Shown here: piece after piece, positions 11,224 to 21,401 of the stretch
Numbering within the stretch: position 1 is the first letter of the stretch
How the letters are laid out: the number at the start of each line of letters is the position of its first letter
NCBI RefSeq assembly: GCF_964204645.1
Contig: NC_134032.1
Span: forward strand, 2,256,916 to 2,320,915
Length of the DNA: 64,000 nt
Source of the DNA: Tubulanus polymorphus
Taxonomy: Eukaryota; Nemertea; Palaeonemertea; Tubulaniformes; Tubulanidae
Direction of reading: 5' to 3'
Program-made: the position numbers and the translations under genes
The notes under the pieces: model-generated
Database searches by the model: none
The model's input: only the letters and a program-made list of their open reading frames with translations
Told to the model about the DNA's origin: nothing

Positions 11224-12664
11224 TTTGGCAGGTGATAGTGTTTACAGGGCGTAGTACAGGTACAACAGCGTCAGTCGATATAGGTTTCGGTGAGACAGGT
11301 AGTGACGTCACATACTTCCACCTGGGAACCGAGTTCGAGACCGGATCAAACAAGACTCATAAACTGTTGTTACCAGTGAACATCACAAATCCACATCCAC
11401 CGAGAAAACTCATGTTGAAAACTGCACAGAATACAAACTGGCGCGTCATCCAGGTTATAGAAATATGGAGAGGGAGGGGAGAGAGAGGGTGGTGTGAATT
11501 TGATATTAACTCATATATTTATATTCAATAGGTGGCGCTAGTAGGTGTGATAGATGGTGACAATGTTGTGTACATGTATAACTGCAGTAAGAGCCACACA
11601 AACACAAAGACACAGACTTGTAATTATCAATCAAGAATTCATAAACCAGGTTCGTTAAAACGTATTATTGAACTCGGAATACCCTATGAACTGAACTTAT
11701 AATTAGACTGTGGCGGTAAGCCTAGACTAACAAACCTTTTCTTTTAAAACCTGAGTTATGAGCAACTTAACGCCCCAAGCGGGCAAGGTGTAAAGTCTAC
11801 TAAGGCTCCATGCTGAAAGCTAATGATAATGATGACTATCCGGTGTTTGAATTATCCTCAAAGGTCGTAAAAGGGTCCCTCCTCACAGATTGCGGTCAAG
11901 TGTGAAAAGTCATATTTTTTCCTGTTATTTCTAGTTAAATGGCAGATCGCTGTTTTTAGTGGAATCAAGCGGAATAGTTCAAGGTTATACTATACCAGTG
12001 GAAGAGTTGATATTCAGATTCACAAGAAATATTGGAAAACCTAAAACTGTAAAAATGAAAGGCAAACCAGGAGATGGAGAAAAATGGTGGTTCCTAAAAC
12101 GAGTAAGTTGTCAATAAGTCCTAAACTGTAGTCCGGACTGGTAAAATGAATTCACAGTCGTTCGTACACTTGTTTATGCGCATAATTTCAGGTTGAACTC
12201 AAATCTGATGACGTCACTGAAACGGATTTTGGTTTTAATGTTCTCTTGGATAGAAAGGATTACAACGAAGTTTCTCTGGTCCCGAATACAACCAGAGAAG
12301 GTGCAAAATTAGATCTGAATTTAATGAATTTGTCGACACAAATATTGATGAATAACTATCAGTTATAAAAACACATTGAATGTTAATGACAGTTTTAATT
12401 GTTTCAGTTGAATGGAAAATCAAGATTAAAACTGATAAAGAAACTGACGAGCTTTATATGAATCTGTTTGGATCGAATGGAGTTCAATCTGGTTTCAGTC
12501 GACTCGGTCGTATCACTACAGGTTACCAGATACAGACACTAACCACCAAAACTCGTGATCTAGGTCAACCTACCCATAATGTAGGTCAACCTGCTCGTCA
12601 TGTAGGTCATCTTACTCGCGTCGCTATCTGGAATCGAGGATCATCAACGATTTACATTTTTCAG
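11224..12664 (+). CDS. Three PLAT/LH2-like domains of the CUB-PLAT protein
   Basis: Exons 11224-11453 and 11532-11649 form PLAT 1 (VWQVIVFTGRSTGTTASVDI, FHLGTEFETGSNKTHKLLL, NTNWRVIQ, VALVGVIDGDNVVYMYNC). Exons 11935-12102 and 12192-12300 form PLAT 2. It opens in phase 1 as VKWQIAVFSG and closes as GKPGDGEKWWFLKR in another frame, so there is a frame break between about 11990 and 12040. Exon 12408-12664 starts PLAT 3 (VEWKIKIKTDKETDELYMNL, RVAIWNRG) and contains an in-frame 18-21-base mini-repeat (GQPTHNV, GQPARHV, GHLTRV). PLAT domains are beta sandwiches that bind lipid or protein, and extracellular ones occur in polycystin- and lipoxygenase-type proteins. A last PLAT 3 exon near 12901 is possible but ends in a stop. 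Confidence 0.7.
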
Positions 12665-13361
12665 GTGAATTGATTGAAAGAATTTGTTTCTGATGATTTT
12701 TTTGTTGTAGTTCTCGATGAACAATAAATAATACAGGTTCCCAGTTGCCCTCTTCCCCTCACTCCCTCTCACCGCCCTCCTCACCCCTCACAATCTCCCC
12801 TCATACTCTACCCTCCTCATACCCTCTCGCTTCTCCTCACTCCCTCACCTCACACCTCTCTCAGGATTTTAAATCTATCTCTGATGATTTTCTCGTTGTA
12901 GTTCTCAATGAACTCCAGTAAGATTTTCTCGAATAAACAATTTGTCGCTAACACAACAAAAACGATGTTGTACTGACCCTACATCAGATACATCACGTAC
13001 ATTGGATCGAATCAAGTGGCTGTTATTGAGTTAAACACTGTATAGTTTGGTGAGTACCACAATGAGTACATCGAGTTAAAAAACACTGTACAGTTTGGTG
13101 AGTACCACGATGAGTACATCGAGTTAAACACTGTACAGTTTGGTGAGTACCACAATGAGTACATCGAGTTAAACACTGTAGGTTTTGGTGAGTAGCACAA
13201 CCTGCACAGTTGTGACTTCTTAAGCCCTAAAATGGTTGCGTAAGTTGTTAGTTTGTTTGATGGTGTTGAGTTGAATCTAAGTCCTGTAGCTTGAACTTCA
13301 GTTAAAACACGGCGGCACCACGAGTCGAACCATATTCAAAATTGATAATATATATTTGTAG

Positions 13362-13650
13362 GACCATCAACAGTTAGACAAGTCACAGAAACCACCTCAA
13401 CATCAAGTGAGTTATTTTTATAGAAAGTGTTCATTCAATTTTGCAAAATGATTACTTTATTGCAGAACATTTTTTGAGACATATATTGCCACGAAAATGA
13501 ATTTGAAACTGTATAGGTAAATTTCATTTAGAAACATAACAGGTACATATGAAAAAATTGGTTTTGCAGATACTGCGGCTGGTATTAACGGACTCAGTTT
13601 CTGGTTAGAAGTCGGTGGTGGAATCGGTTTGGTAACGACTCTGATAACAC
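13362..13650 (+). CDS. Stalk and transmembrane exons of the CUB-PLAT protein
   Basis: Exon 13362-13406 encodes a Thr/Ser-rich stalk (PSTVRQVTETTSTSS). The exon from 13570 joins it in phase 1 and encodes a membrane segment (GLSFWLEVGGGIGLVTTLIT) followed by Arg. The open frame then runs directly into the inverted-repeat element whose first base is 13650, so any cytoplasmic tail would be element-encoded. Together with the CUB and PLAT exons this suggests a type I membrane protein whose 3' end is disrupted. Grouping these exons with the PLAT exons rests on order, strand and phase. Confidence 0.5.
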
Positions 13651-14956
13651 GGTGTTGTCATATCGCGGAAAGACGGAATCGCGGAATTTTCCAAAAACGC
13701 GGAATTTCTATTTTTATAAATAGTAAACGGGGTTTTCCCACGGGGATACCCACTGTCGGACAGGGCACCGGACCCAGGTTTTCAACACCGGGAATTAGTA
13801 TTTGATAATTTATTATATCGCCAGTCAACAACTTAACGATACTGTTCCAAATAATGGAGAACCTTGGCAATACGTGCTTTGCGAATTCAGTGATACAGAG
13901 TATCGCTGCATTAACTGAAGGAATACAAATCGATGGTACGTAAACGTAGGATTTGTGATGACACCATGGGTCATTCTCCAGGACTCAGTTCCGAGTTAAG
14001 ATTTGACTCTGGTCTCTGGATTTAAAACATTGGAAATGAATTGATTCTAAGAAACTGAGAGTTAACTCACAACTGTGGAACTGGATCGATGTCAGACGAA
14101 AATAAATAGACATTATGTATATTTCATTCTGGCTTAGGATTGTTCATGCGTGTTGTGTGTCTACATTGTTGTTATAAGCGAATGTGGTTTATCTTTTAGA
14201 ATAAAATGATATGAAAGATTATAAAATGGTTTCGTTTTTTTAATGTTTACTTTGTGACTGCTATAACATATATGTCCCTATGCTGATTATTTGGATCAAA
14301 AGGATCTTATTGGTACCGGTACTGGACGGCCGTAAAATTATAATAATTTCAAAGGAATTTGAACCGGTACTTGTTTGGTCGTAGGATTTCATGTTTGCAA
14401 CCATCTACAACTACGGTCCGACACCGCGAACGTGCCCAATATTTATCTGATAATATTCGTTTCTGAAGTTCTCAAAAAGTCGATGAACTTCGATAACCGA
14501 AGTTTGCCTAGTAGAAATAGACATCAGGTGCCTGGTCTCTTTCACCCCACTTGATTCTGACTTCTTCTACAGGTGGCAGCCAGGGCCACCTTCGGTTATC
14601 TGAGTTAGTCGAGTATAGTCGAACTAAACGTAACCGAATGTCCGTTAGTCGGAACTATATTCCGGAAATAGTTCGAAAATCAAGCGCATTCGGTTATTAG
14701 TTCTGACCACTAGTCGACTAGATACGAAAACCGAATTTGGCCCAGTCAACGGTGTATCGTAATATAATAATTCCATATAAAATTGCCTGCAAATAATGGG
14801 ATTCGAACCTAATTTGTTGCATCGATCGGTCCGGTGTCCTGTCCGACAGTGGGTATCCCCGTGGGAAAACCCGTTTACTATTTAAAGTAAAAATGAAGAA
14901 ATTCCGCGTTTTTGGAAAATTCCGCGATTCCGTCTTTCCGCGATATGACAACACCG
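13650..14956. mobile_element. Inverted-repeat pair (CGGTGTTGTC ends) enclosing a USP exon
   Basis: The left arm 13650-13771 and right arm 14829-14956 are inverted copies: CGGTGTTGTCATATCGCGG at the left end, its complement ending GACAACACCG at 14956, and both arms ending inwardly at the shared CACCGGAC. The arms are about 125 bases and well conserved. The pair looks like a non-autonomous DNA transposon with about 1 kb inside, although two independent opposite copies of a short repeat cannot be excluded. No convincing target duplication was seen. A tRNA-like B box (GGTTCGAATCC, minus strand, about 14801-14811) lies next to the right arm. Confidence 0.65.
13854..13935 (+). CDS. Ubiquitin-specific protease first exon (Cys box)
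   Basis: The frame MENLGNTCFANSVIQSI followed by AALTEGIQID ends at a donor-like GATG|GTACGT. The block NLGNTCFANS is the Cys box of ubiquitin-specific proteases, with the catalytic Cys. The ATG is the first in a frame open from 13809. The exon lies between two inverted-repeat arms, so it may be a captured host exon. A possible following exon at 14978-15079 is outside the right arm and not in matching phase. The His box is not present, so no functional protease is supported here. Confidence 0.6.
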
Positions 14957-14977
14957 CTAAATTTTCGATGTTTACAG

Positions 14978-15079
14978 CCCGACAGCGCTTTTGTAACGAT
15001 GATTCGTGAAAAAACACGCGGGCTATTTGTAGATCTCAGTGAGCTGAACGATATTATATGGATTGTATATGAAACAGCG
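14978..15079 (+). CDS. Exon-like open frame, possibly the same USP
   Basis: A 34-codon open exon flanked by a consensus acceptor (TTTACAG) and donor (GCG|GTAAGG). It encodes PDSAFVTMIREKTRG then LFVDLSELNDIIWIVYETA. Its position after the USP Cys-box exon and its helical, acidic nature fit the segment between the Cys box and the QQD(A/S)xEF region of these proteases. The phase (0) does not match the donor at 13935 (phase 1), so an intermediate exon or an unrelated gene is needed. Confidence 0.35.
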
Positions 15080-15195
15080 GTAAGGTAACAAAGCCTATGT
15101 TCTTTTGGTAAAAAAAGTGTGGAAGAAAATAATAATTATAATAATCACGCGGATATCAATAGGGTTTTCTGTGAAATAACAGAAAACCCTAATAA

Positions 15196-15579
15196 ATGAG
15201 TGATGATGTTGCCGTACGGCACCCACACAGTCATGTTAAGAAGAAGCCTAGATCCGAGAAACAAATTAAATGGGCAAGAGAACTAAGATCTTCAGAATTA
15301 AAAAAAGCTAAGAAAAAGAAATTAACTGATATGAATGAGTCACAGACTTTATCTGATATTGATTCAAATAATAATCCATCTAATTCTTCTAATAGTGGAA
15401 GAAATAATTACTTATATATTACAATTGGGTTAATCACAAGTATTATATTATCCGGTGTAATATATAAATCAAAATTCAAATCTGATGATAAAGATTCCGA
15501 TAATAAACCTATTATACCAGAAAATAAGCCAAATAATAAAGTCATTGAAACTAAATCTAAATTATTATTAATGGATTAA
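15196..15579 (+). CDS. Small single-span membrane protein of the Polinton-type element
   Basis: An open frame of 127 residues. The N-terminal part is basic and Lys-rich (KKKPRSEKQIKWARELRSSE), the middle is Ser/Asn-rich, and one hydrophobic segment (LYITIGLITSIILSGVIY) precedes a charged tail. No family is recognised. It lies just inside the left edge of the element and just before the integrase, on the same strand. It is one of the few uninterrupted frames in the block. Confidence 0.5.
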   Translation: MSDDVAVRHPHSHVKKKPRSEKQIKWARELRSSELKKAKKKKLTDMNESQTLSDIDSNNNPSNSSNSGRNNYLYITIGLITSIILSGVIYKSKFKSDDKDSDNKPIIPENKPNNKVIETKSKLLLMD

Positions 15580-15585
15580 AATAAG

Positions 15586-16594
15586 ATGAAAAAAGAACAA
15601 TATTTAAGAGAGTTATATTATAACCCAGAGAGTGAAGTATGAAGTATAAAATATAATGAATTAAAATCATGGCTACAAAATCAACCAACATATCAGATCC
15701 ACAAGAAAATGGATAAAACTTATTTAACAAGAAAAGTAATGGTTTCATATATCGATCAACAATGGCAAGCAGATTCAATTGACATGAAGAACTTAGAGGA
15801 ATACAACAAAGGATATTTCTGGATATTAAATGTTATAGATATATTCAGTAGATACGCATGGTCAATTCCAATCAAAAATAAAACTGGTATAGAAGTAACA
15901 AATGCTTTTAAATCTATATTTAAAGAAGCTATTCCAGATAAGATACAATTTGATTAAGGTAAGGAATTCTATAACAAACATTTTTAAAAACTACTATCTG
16001 ATAACGATGTAGGTTATTTTTCAACACATTCAGATAAAAAAGCATTGAAAACTAGAATGTGGAAATATTTTACTGCTAATGAAACATATAAATATATCGA
16101 TGTGTTAGATGATTTAGTGAAAGGTTATAATAATTCTAAACATAGTTCTATAAATATAAAACCTGTACAAGCTAGAAAAGAAGATAATTCAGAAATAGTT
16201 TGGAATAATTTATATGGTGCGTTTGTAACATATGATTTTGGAACCTAAATTTAATATAGGACAGCATGTAAGAATATCTAAATATAGAAAAACATTTTAT
16301 AAAGGTTATACTCCTAATTTTACCGAAGAAATATTTAAGATTAAAAAGATAATATTGACTAAACCTTTTGTATATAAATAAGAAGATTTAAAAAATGAAG
16401 AAATATTAGGTTATTTCTATGAACAAGAATTATCATTTGTACTGAATCCAGATGAAATAGAATACACGATAGAAAAAGTATTAAAAACAAAAACTCTTAA
16501 AGGAAAAAAGTATTCTTTGGTGAAATATAAAGGGTACGATGATAAATTTAATGAATGGATTTTATCTAGTAAAATTAAAAGAATAAATGAATAA
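15586..16594 (+). pseudogene. Polinton-type integrase with C-terminal chromodomain, broken
   Basis: The reading frame from the ATG at 15586 is interrupted by stops (for example near 15640 and 15955). It shows an RVE-type integrase core: WQADSIDM with the first catalytic Asp, NVIDIFSRYAWSIPI, KIQFD with the second Asp, then HSDKKALKTRMWKYF, DVLDDLVKGYNNSKHSSI and PVQARK. The segment that should carry the catalytic Glu, between DKKA and LKTRM, is missing, so the enzyme would be dead even without the stops. The C-terminal part ends in a chromodomain (YTIEKVLKTK, YSLVKYKGYD, NEWILSSKI), thought to tether some integrases to chromatin. Confidence 0.85.
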
Positions 16595-16715
16595 AGATTT
16601 ATAAAGATTTATTTATATTTGAACCGCATAATATTACACTCGTACACTCGTACAGTTCGTACCAGTGTACAGTTCGTACCATTCGTACACTCGTACATCG
16701 ATATGTAAATAGAAA

Positions 16716-17126
16716 TTAATATTTTTCATTTTCATATTTTTCTTTAAGCTTATTATATTCTAACAATATATTTCTTTGCATTGTCATTGATTTAATTCCT
16801 AAATGATTCCCGAGCTTATATTTATTGAATTTTGCTCTTGAAAACATTTTTGGAATATAATTTTCGATTTCAGTTTTAGATGGATGTTTATTTAAAGATT
16901 CTCTTAAATCATCATATTTAAGTTCAAATAAGTTCATTGTATATGTTACATTTGGTTTAAAGTTATCTAACTTTTTCAATATGGTAACTATATCATTACT
17001 CGAGAAATAATCTATAAATATTTTTCTATACCACCGATAATCTAATATATTCATTTTATTAAATTTCGGGTTTGTAATTAATGGATTTTCTATTACATTA
17101 TCTGTACCAATATGTTTAATGAGCAT
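16716..17126 (-). CDS. Uncharacterised protein of the Polinton-type element
   Basis: An intact frame of 136 residues, charged and helix-rich (NYIPKMFSRAKFNKYKLGN, ILLEYNKLKEKYENEKY), with no family recognised. It follows the zinc-finger frame and may be the C-terminal part of the same ancestral protein, since the sequence between them continues with further Cys pairs in shifted frames. Confidence 0.4.
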   Translation of the reverse strand: MLIKHIGTDNVIENPLITNPKFNKMNILDYRWYRKIFIDYFSSNDIVTILKKLDNFKPNVTYTMNLFELKYDDLRESLNKHPSKTEIENYIPKMFSRAKFNKYKLGNHLGIKSMTMQRNILLEYNKLKEKYENEKY

Positions 17127-17129
17127 CTA

Positions 17130-17690
17130 TGATTCAATTGTTTATCATATATTACATATTCTTTACATTTTTCACACCAAGATTTAAATACCTGTATTGC
17201 ATGGGCTGAATCATTTCCACCTTTTGTTTTTAATTTATAATGTTTTGACCAATTAGTCTATACATTCATTACAGAAGGCACAATAATTTTGATCTTCTTT
17301 GCATTTATCTTTATATATATTGGCATATGTTTTTACTAATTGTAAAATATGTTCATCTTTTTTGATGTGCAATAGATAATCATTATAATTATCAAAATCT
17401 TCTTCACAATATGTGCATCTAATGATACCTTTTGGTAACATTTGATTTTTCTATTTCATAGTTAGAGGTAGATTCTGTTACATCTTCATTTTTTGTTTCA
17501 AAATTATCTTCTATTCTAGGTTCAACATTATTTTCTATTTTAGATTCAATATTATGTTCTTTTTTACTTATTCTATATTTTAATTGATTAAAGTGTTCTC
17601 CAAAATACTTACTATATTCATCATAAGGTATTATATGATATTTATCTGATATAATTTCACTTGGACTTCATATATTCCTCCTTCCATTTA
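17130..17690 (-). pseudogene. Zinc-finger protein of the Polinton-type element, frameshifted
   Basis: Upstream part (about 17690-17440): an acidic frame with ISDKYHIIPYDEYSKYFGEH and repeated Glu/Asn blocks. After a frame change, 17441-17253 carries C2H2-like pairs, IRCTYCEEDFDNYNDYLLHI then NYCAFCNECI, and further Cys and His codons continue to 17130 in other frames. The finger spacing resembles the zinc-finger frames in the second Polinton (31437-31760). Likely a nucleic-acid-binding accessory protein, now broken. Confidence 0.5.
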
Positions 17691-17719
17691 TTATAGAATT
17701 TTTTATTAAAAATAAAATC

Positions 17720-18972
17720 TTAATACAAAACACTATTTAATTGAGAATTTATGATATTTAATTGCGCGTCAGATATAATATAAATGTGTATTTTGAAATT
17801 TAAGTTTCCTTTTTTCTTTGTCATGAATAATTGTATTCCATCATTAGTGATCTGTAGTTTTTTCCCAGAACCATGTAATGAATTATCTTCAGTTGTTTTA
17901 AACTCTAACCATAATGCGTATTTATTACCGGTTTAATATTCAATTTGATTAATATTACAATCTTCAGATGATTTTACTTTTTCATTCATAAAATGTTTTC
18001 TAATTTCTGGCCATTGATCTATCATTCTCATTCCTTGACAGAATATTTTATTTGCTATGCCTTCGATAGTTATTTCTACTTTTGATATTGCAGGATTATA
18101 ATAATTATCAACCTGTATTGCGCCATTAGAATATGTTGCAATGGTAAAAAATATTAATACACCTTTAATAGATCTTCTTGGGAAGTTAATACTCTCATTA
18201 ATCATTTCATCACTTGCATTAATAATTACAGTTTTAAATTTATCAATATAATCATATAATAATGAAAATCCTTGATTGTATTTAGTTTGAATTGTGTTAG
18301 CAATATTTTCATATTGTGTCATATTCTAAACATATATTTGATCATTTATAATCCATATCTTTAACAACGCTAGATAATACAATTCCATTAACAGGAGCTG
18401 TTATTGTTAATGTTATTTCGAATATAATATCTTCTTGTATAGCATATTTATATAAAGGCGCATTATTATTTATCAATTCAAAGTCTATAATGGAATTTTA
18501 TATTTGCTTTCATAAATCTTTTTAATCAAATTATCTGTGGCACGAGTTACTATTGCGTCATTAGCTCCTGATCTTAATTTATTATGGTTTTCTGATTGGA
18601 TTCCTTGAAATATCATATTATTTCTATTTTCTTTAGTTAACCATAAATCTTTATAATGCACAAATAAATTATAATCATCTAATGAGAAAACTGTTTCCGG
18701 ACCAATCTTTACAGTTAATTATTTTAGTCAAATATCTTCCAACATTATCAACAACATAACTATTATCATGGCCAGTTACTTTTATATTAGCTGACAAATG
18801 TATACTATTTGGAACATAAAAAGTAAAGTGTTAATCGAGGAATGCTAACATATAAAGTTTCATCAGGATTAATATTAGAAGGATTATGGGTAATTATATG
18901 ATGAGATCTTTCTGCCTTAATGGCATTAGATATTCTAGAATTCTTAGAAGGATTTATGTAACTCCCACTCAT
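17720..18972 (-). pseudogene. Major capsid protein (Polinton type), degraded
   Basis: The minus-strand frames from the ATG at 18972 to the stop at 17720, about 410 codons, look like one protein broken by stops and frameshifts. The order is MSGSYINPSKN at the start; TGHDNSYVVDNVGRYLTKI; DDYNLFVHYKDLW; MIFQGIQSENHNKLRSGAND; FPRRSIKGVLIFFT; KVEITIEGIANKIFCQG; and near the end LWLEFKTTEDNSLHGSGKK with IISDAQLNIINSQL. This layout matches the double-jelly-roll capsid proteins of Polinton/adintovirus-like elements of invertebrates. The longest intact piece is 18322-17933. Neighbouring genes (membrane and coiled-coil) support a virion module. No particle could be made from this copy. Confidence 0.7.
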
Positions 18973-18994
18973 TTATTTAACCAAAAAAAATTGA

Positions 18995-19417
18995 TTATTT
19001 ATTTTTAATCATATTCACTAAAAAAATAATTGCACTTACAACTGTAATTAAAAATAAAATAATATGTTCTGCAACAAAGTTAAGAATACTTCCAGCAGAT
19101 TTCAATATAAAACCAACAATTGATGCAATAACTCCGGGTAAAGCTGCAGCAGATTTTTTAGATAGTTCCCATAGATATTTTGCAAATTTTTTTAAACCAT
19201 CTTTCACTTTTTCTTGTATTGAATTATTATCATTTGGGGGTTTATCCGGTTTATTGGGTGTAGGTGTAGATTTTAATGAATTTGATATAGCTAAACCAAT
19301 TGTTGTAAATAACATAGTTACAGCTGTTAGAATTGAAAGAATTGTTATACCTTCTAGTTTGAATAATAATCTTATTCTATCTTTTAATGATATTTCAGAA
19401 TCTGGTTTTATCAACAA
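18995..19417 (-). CDS. Multi-span membrane protein of the capsid module
   Basis: An intact frame of 140 residues with at least three hydrophobic segments: ILSILTAVTMLFTTIGLAI, a central AAALPGVIASIVGFIL, and LFLITVVSAIIFLVNMI at the C terminus. The first two are separated by a Pro/Asn-rich linker (STPTPNKPDKPPNDNN) and an amphipathic Lys-rich helix. Small membrane proteins of this layout sit next to the capsid gene in several Polinton-type elements, and a role in the virion or in membrane interaction is inferred. It lies 22 bases upstream of the capsid start, in the same orientation. Confidence 0.55.
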   Translation of the reverse strand: MLIKPDSEISLKDRIRLLFKLEGITILSILTAVTMLFTTIGLAISNSLKSTPTPNKPDKPPNDNNSIQEKVKDGLKKFAKYLWELSKKSAAALPGVIASIVGFILKSAGSILNFVAEHIILFLITVVSAIIFLVNMIKNK

Positions 19418-19420
19418 ATC

Positions 19421-19840
19421 TTAAAAAATAACTTTTAATTTTTCAATATGATTAAGATCATATGATTTCAATAATATATCTCTTTCTTTTTCCTGTAATT
19501 CTTTGTTATATTTTAAATCATCAATTTCTTTATCTAAAGCTAACTTTCTGAATTCATATTCAACTTCATCAATTACTTGAAGATCTCTATTTAATTCTAA
19601 TTGTTTAAATTCTTCATTTGCATCAGTTAATTCTTTTTCTTTCATGGTTATTTTAGAAAATATCATTTTGATATTAGCAATTTCACCAGCTGATTCTTGC
19701 ATACCTTTAATTTCTCTACGTGCTTGTTCAGGAAATATTTTTAATTGTTCTTCATTTAAATCAAGTAATCCTTTTTTTAATAAATGTTGCATTTGATTTG
19801 TTCCAGTTTCAGTACCGGGTGCATCTAAAACACTATTCAT
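19421..19840 (-). CDS. Coiled-coil protein of the capsid module
   Basis: An intact frame of 139 residues ending three bases before the membrane-protein start, which suggests tight packing. The N-terminal third is neutral (LLKKGLLDLNEEQLKIFPEQ). The rest is a long heptad-rich charged helix (KITMKEKELTDANEEFKQLE, LALDKEIDDLKYNKELQEKE). No enzymatic motif. Probably structural; the family is not identified. Confidence 0.5.
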   Translation of the reverse strand: MNSVLDAPGTETGTNQMQHLLKKGLLDLNEEQLKIFPEQARREIKGMQESAGEIANIKMIFSKITMKEKELTDANEEFKQLELNRDLQVIDEVEYEFRKLALDKEIDDLKYNKELQEKERDILLKSYDLNHIEKLKVIF

Positions 19841-19843
19841 CTA

Positions 19844-20520
19844 TTCTTCAAATGAATGAACTGTATCTAACATGCTATCAAAATGTTTTGCTAATTGTTA
19901 TTGACTTGAATCATCATCAATTTGTTGAATATCTCTTCTCGAAGTTTCTGGTGTTGAAGATCTTAATTTATCTAATCGATCTCCATACTCTTCCATCTCT
20001 GGGTTTATAAGTAGGATTTAAGGTACTCATCTATAAGTAGGATTTAAATTTGGACTCTTCCATCTCTGGGTCAATATAAGTAGGGTTTAAATTTGGGCTC
20101 TTCCATCTCTGGGTCAATATAAGTAGGATTTACATTTGGATTTTTAAATGGTGAATATTTGTTAATATCAATAATCGGAATTGGTTCTTCTTAATTTACT
20201 CTATCGAGTGCATTCCATATAATTCTGAGAAATTCTGAACCACCTTTTGAACGTTCAATTGTAGATCTTGCTAACATTTTAGGTTGGTACAGATCTTCTT
20301 GTCCCATTTTAGATAATTGAATTGATACAGTTTTGTCATTTAATTCAACATTATAGTACCATGAATCATTTTTAAATTCTAAACTAAAATCATTTTTGAA
20401 TTAAAAATGGATCATCTTCTCTAATTTGTTCTGAAATATCTTCTGGTTCAATGTTATCTGTTATATTTTTGGTAATAATTCTTCAATAACTGTATTTGTT
20501 ACACTATGTTTTATGTATAA
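19844..20520 (-). pseudogene. Degraded structural-type frames of the Polinton element
   Basis: The minus-strand pieces read FSLEFKNDSWYYNVELNDKT, SIQLSKMGQEDLYQPKMLAR, RIIWNALDRV and IPIIDINKYSPF, then EEYGDRLDKLRSSTPETSRR and LAKHFDSMLDTVHSFEE, with several stops and frame changes. Between them a 40-60-base block ('cttccatctctgggt...ataagtaggattta') is repeated three times (about 19996-20135). No family is assigned. Confidence 0.45.
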
Positions 20521-20974
20521 TGTAACCGTCGATCTGTGAAGGTAAATCCGGTTCTCCGCCATCTGTAACCGGCTGGTTGTTGTATCGGCAGGCTGGCTGG
20601 GGAACTAGCATTTACACCAGCGGTACAGGATTCCATCCATCAGGAACAGCAAGGCAGTTAAACCTTATACGTACAATCTTTATTGCATCCCGGAATGAGA
20701 ATGATTATCATAGCTTTACATAGTCTTTATATACAGAATCATGAGTATAATGTGAGAACTAGGTGTCAGACAAGTTGTAGACATCAGGACTCACAAACAA
20801 ACACCTAGTGACATGTTTGAGAGACATTAATTAATTATCGATGAGCACTGACTATAGCTAATTATCGTGAAAACATGTTGAGTAATGTCACATGTTGATT
20901 ACGACCTTAAAGCACATATTGACACTATAGTCATAAGTTATATTATATTAATATTATTATTATTATTATTATCA
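20521..20974. other. Non-AT-rich insert inside the Polinton-type element
   Basis: The composition changes at about 20521 ('aaccgtcgatctgtgaagg') and returns to AT-rich at about 20945 with a TTA microsatellite. No frame continues across it. It is probably a later insertion (MITE or solo LTR); clear termini and a target duplication were not found. Confidence 0.4.
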
Positions 20975-21385
20975 TTAATATGTAGTAGAGCTATGAAATA
21001 TTATGAACTGTTCGATATCACATTGTAGATCTATATGATTATGAAATATGCAAATTATATCAGGGTGACAATAATAATATTTTTTCAATTCAAGGTTTTC
21101 TGTTCTTTCTAATCTATTAATTAAATCTTTTTTTTCTGGTCTACTTTTAATTATTATCTCATCGTGGGTTCTTAGATTATCTATTAATTTTTTACTTGTT
21201 TCAGTATCATCTTTAAATTGATCATAATCATATAATATAGGCCCACTAGAATCATCTTCACCTAAATTAGTATTATATGCTGTTTCATTATCATTATCAA
21301 TATAAGTTTCATTAAAATCAGCTTGTGGTTCATCACTTATACCGGGGGTGTCACCAAAAGTATGCATTGGACTATCTTCTTCCAA
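20975..21385 (-). CDS. Acidic protein of the Polinton-type element
   Basis: A frame of 136 residues with a strongly acidic N-terminal half (FNETYIDNDNETAYNTNLGE, YDYDQFKDDTETSKK) and a Lys/Arg-richer middle. The last residues may run into the flanking insert. The family is not recognised. It lies directly downstream of the large structural gene, in the same direction. Confidence 0.4.
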   Translation of the reverse strand: MEEDSPMHTFGDTPGISDEPQADFNETYIDNDNETAYNTNLGEDDSSGPILYDYDQFKDDTETSKKLIDNLRTHDEIIIKSRPEKKDLINRLERTENLELKKYYYCHPDIICIFHNHIDLQCDIEQFIIFHSSTTY

Positions 21386-21401
21386 TTATATGATAAAAAA
21401 A

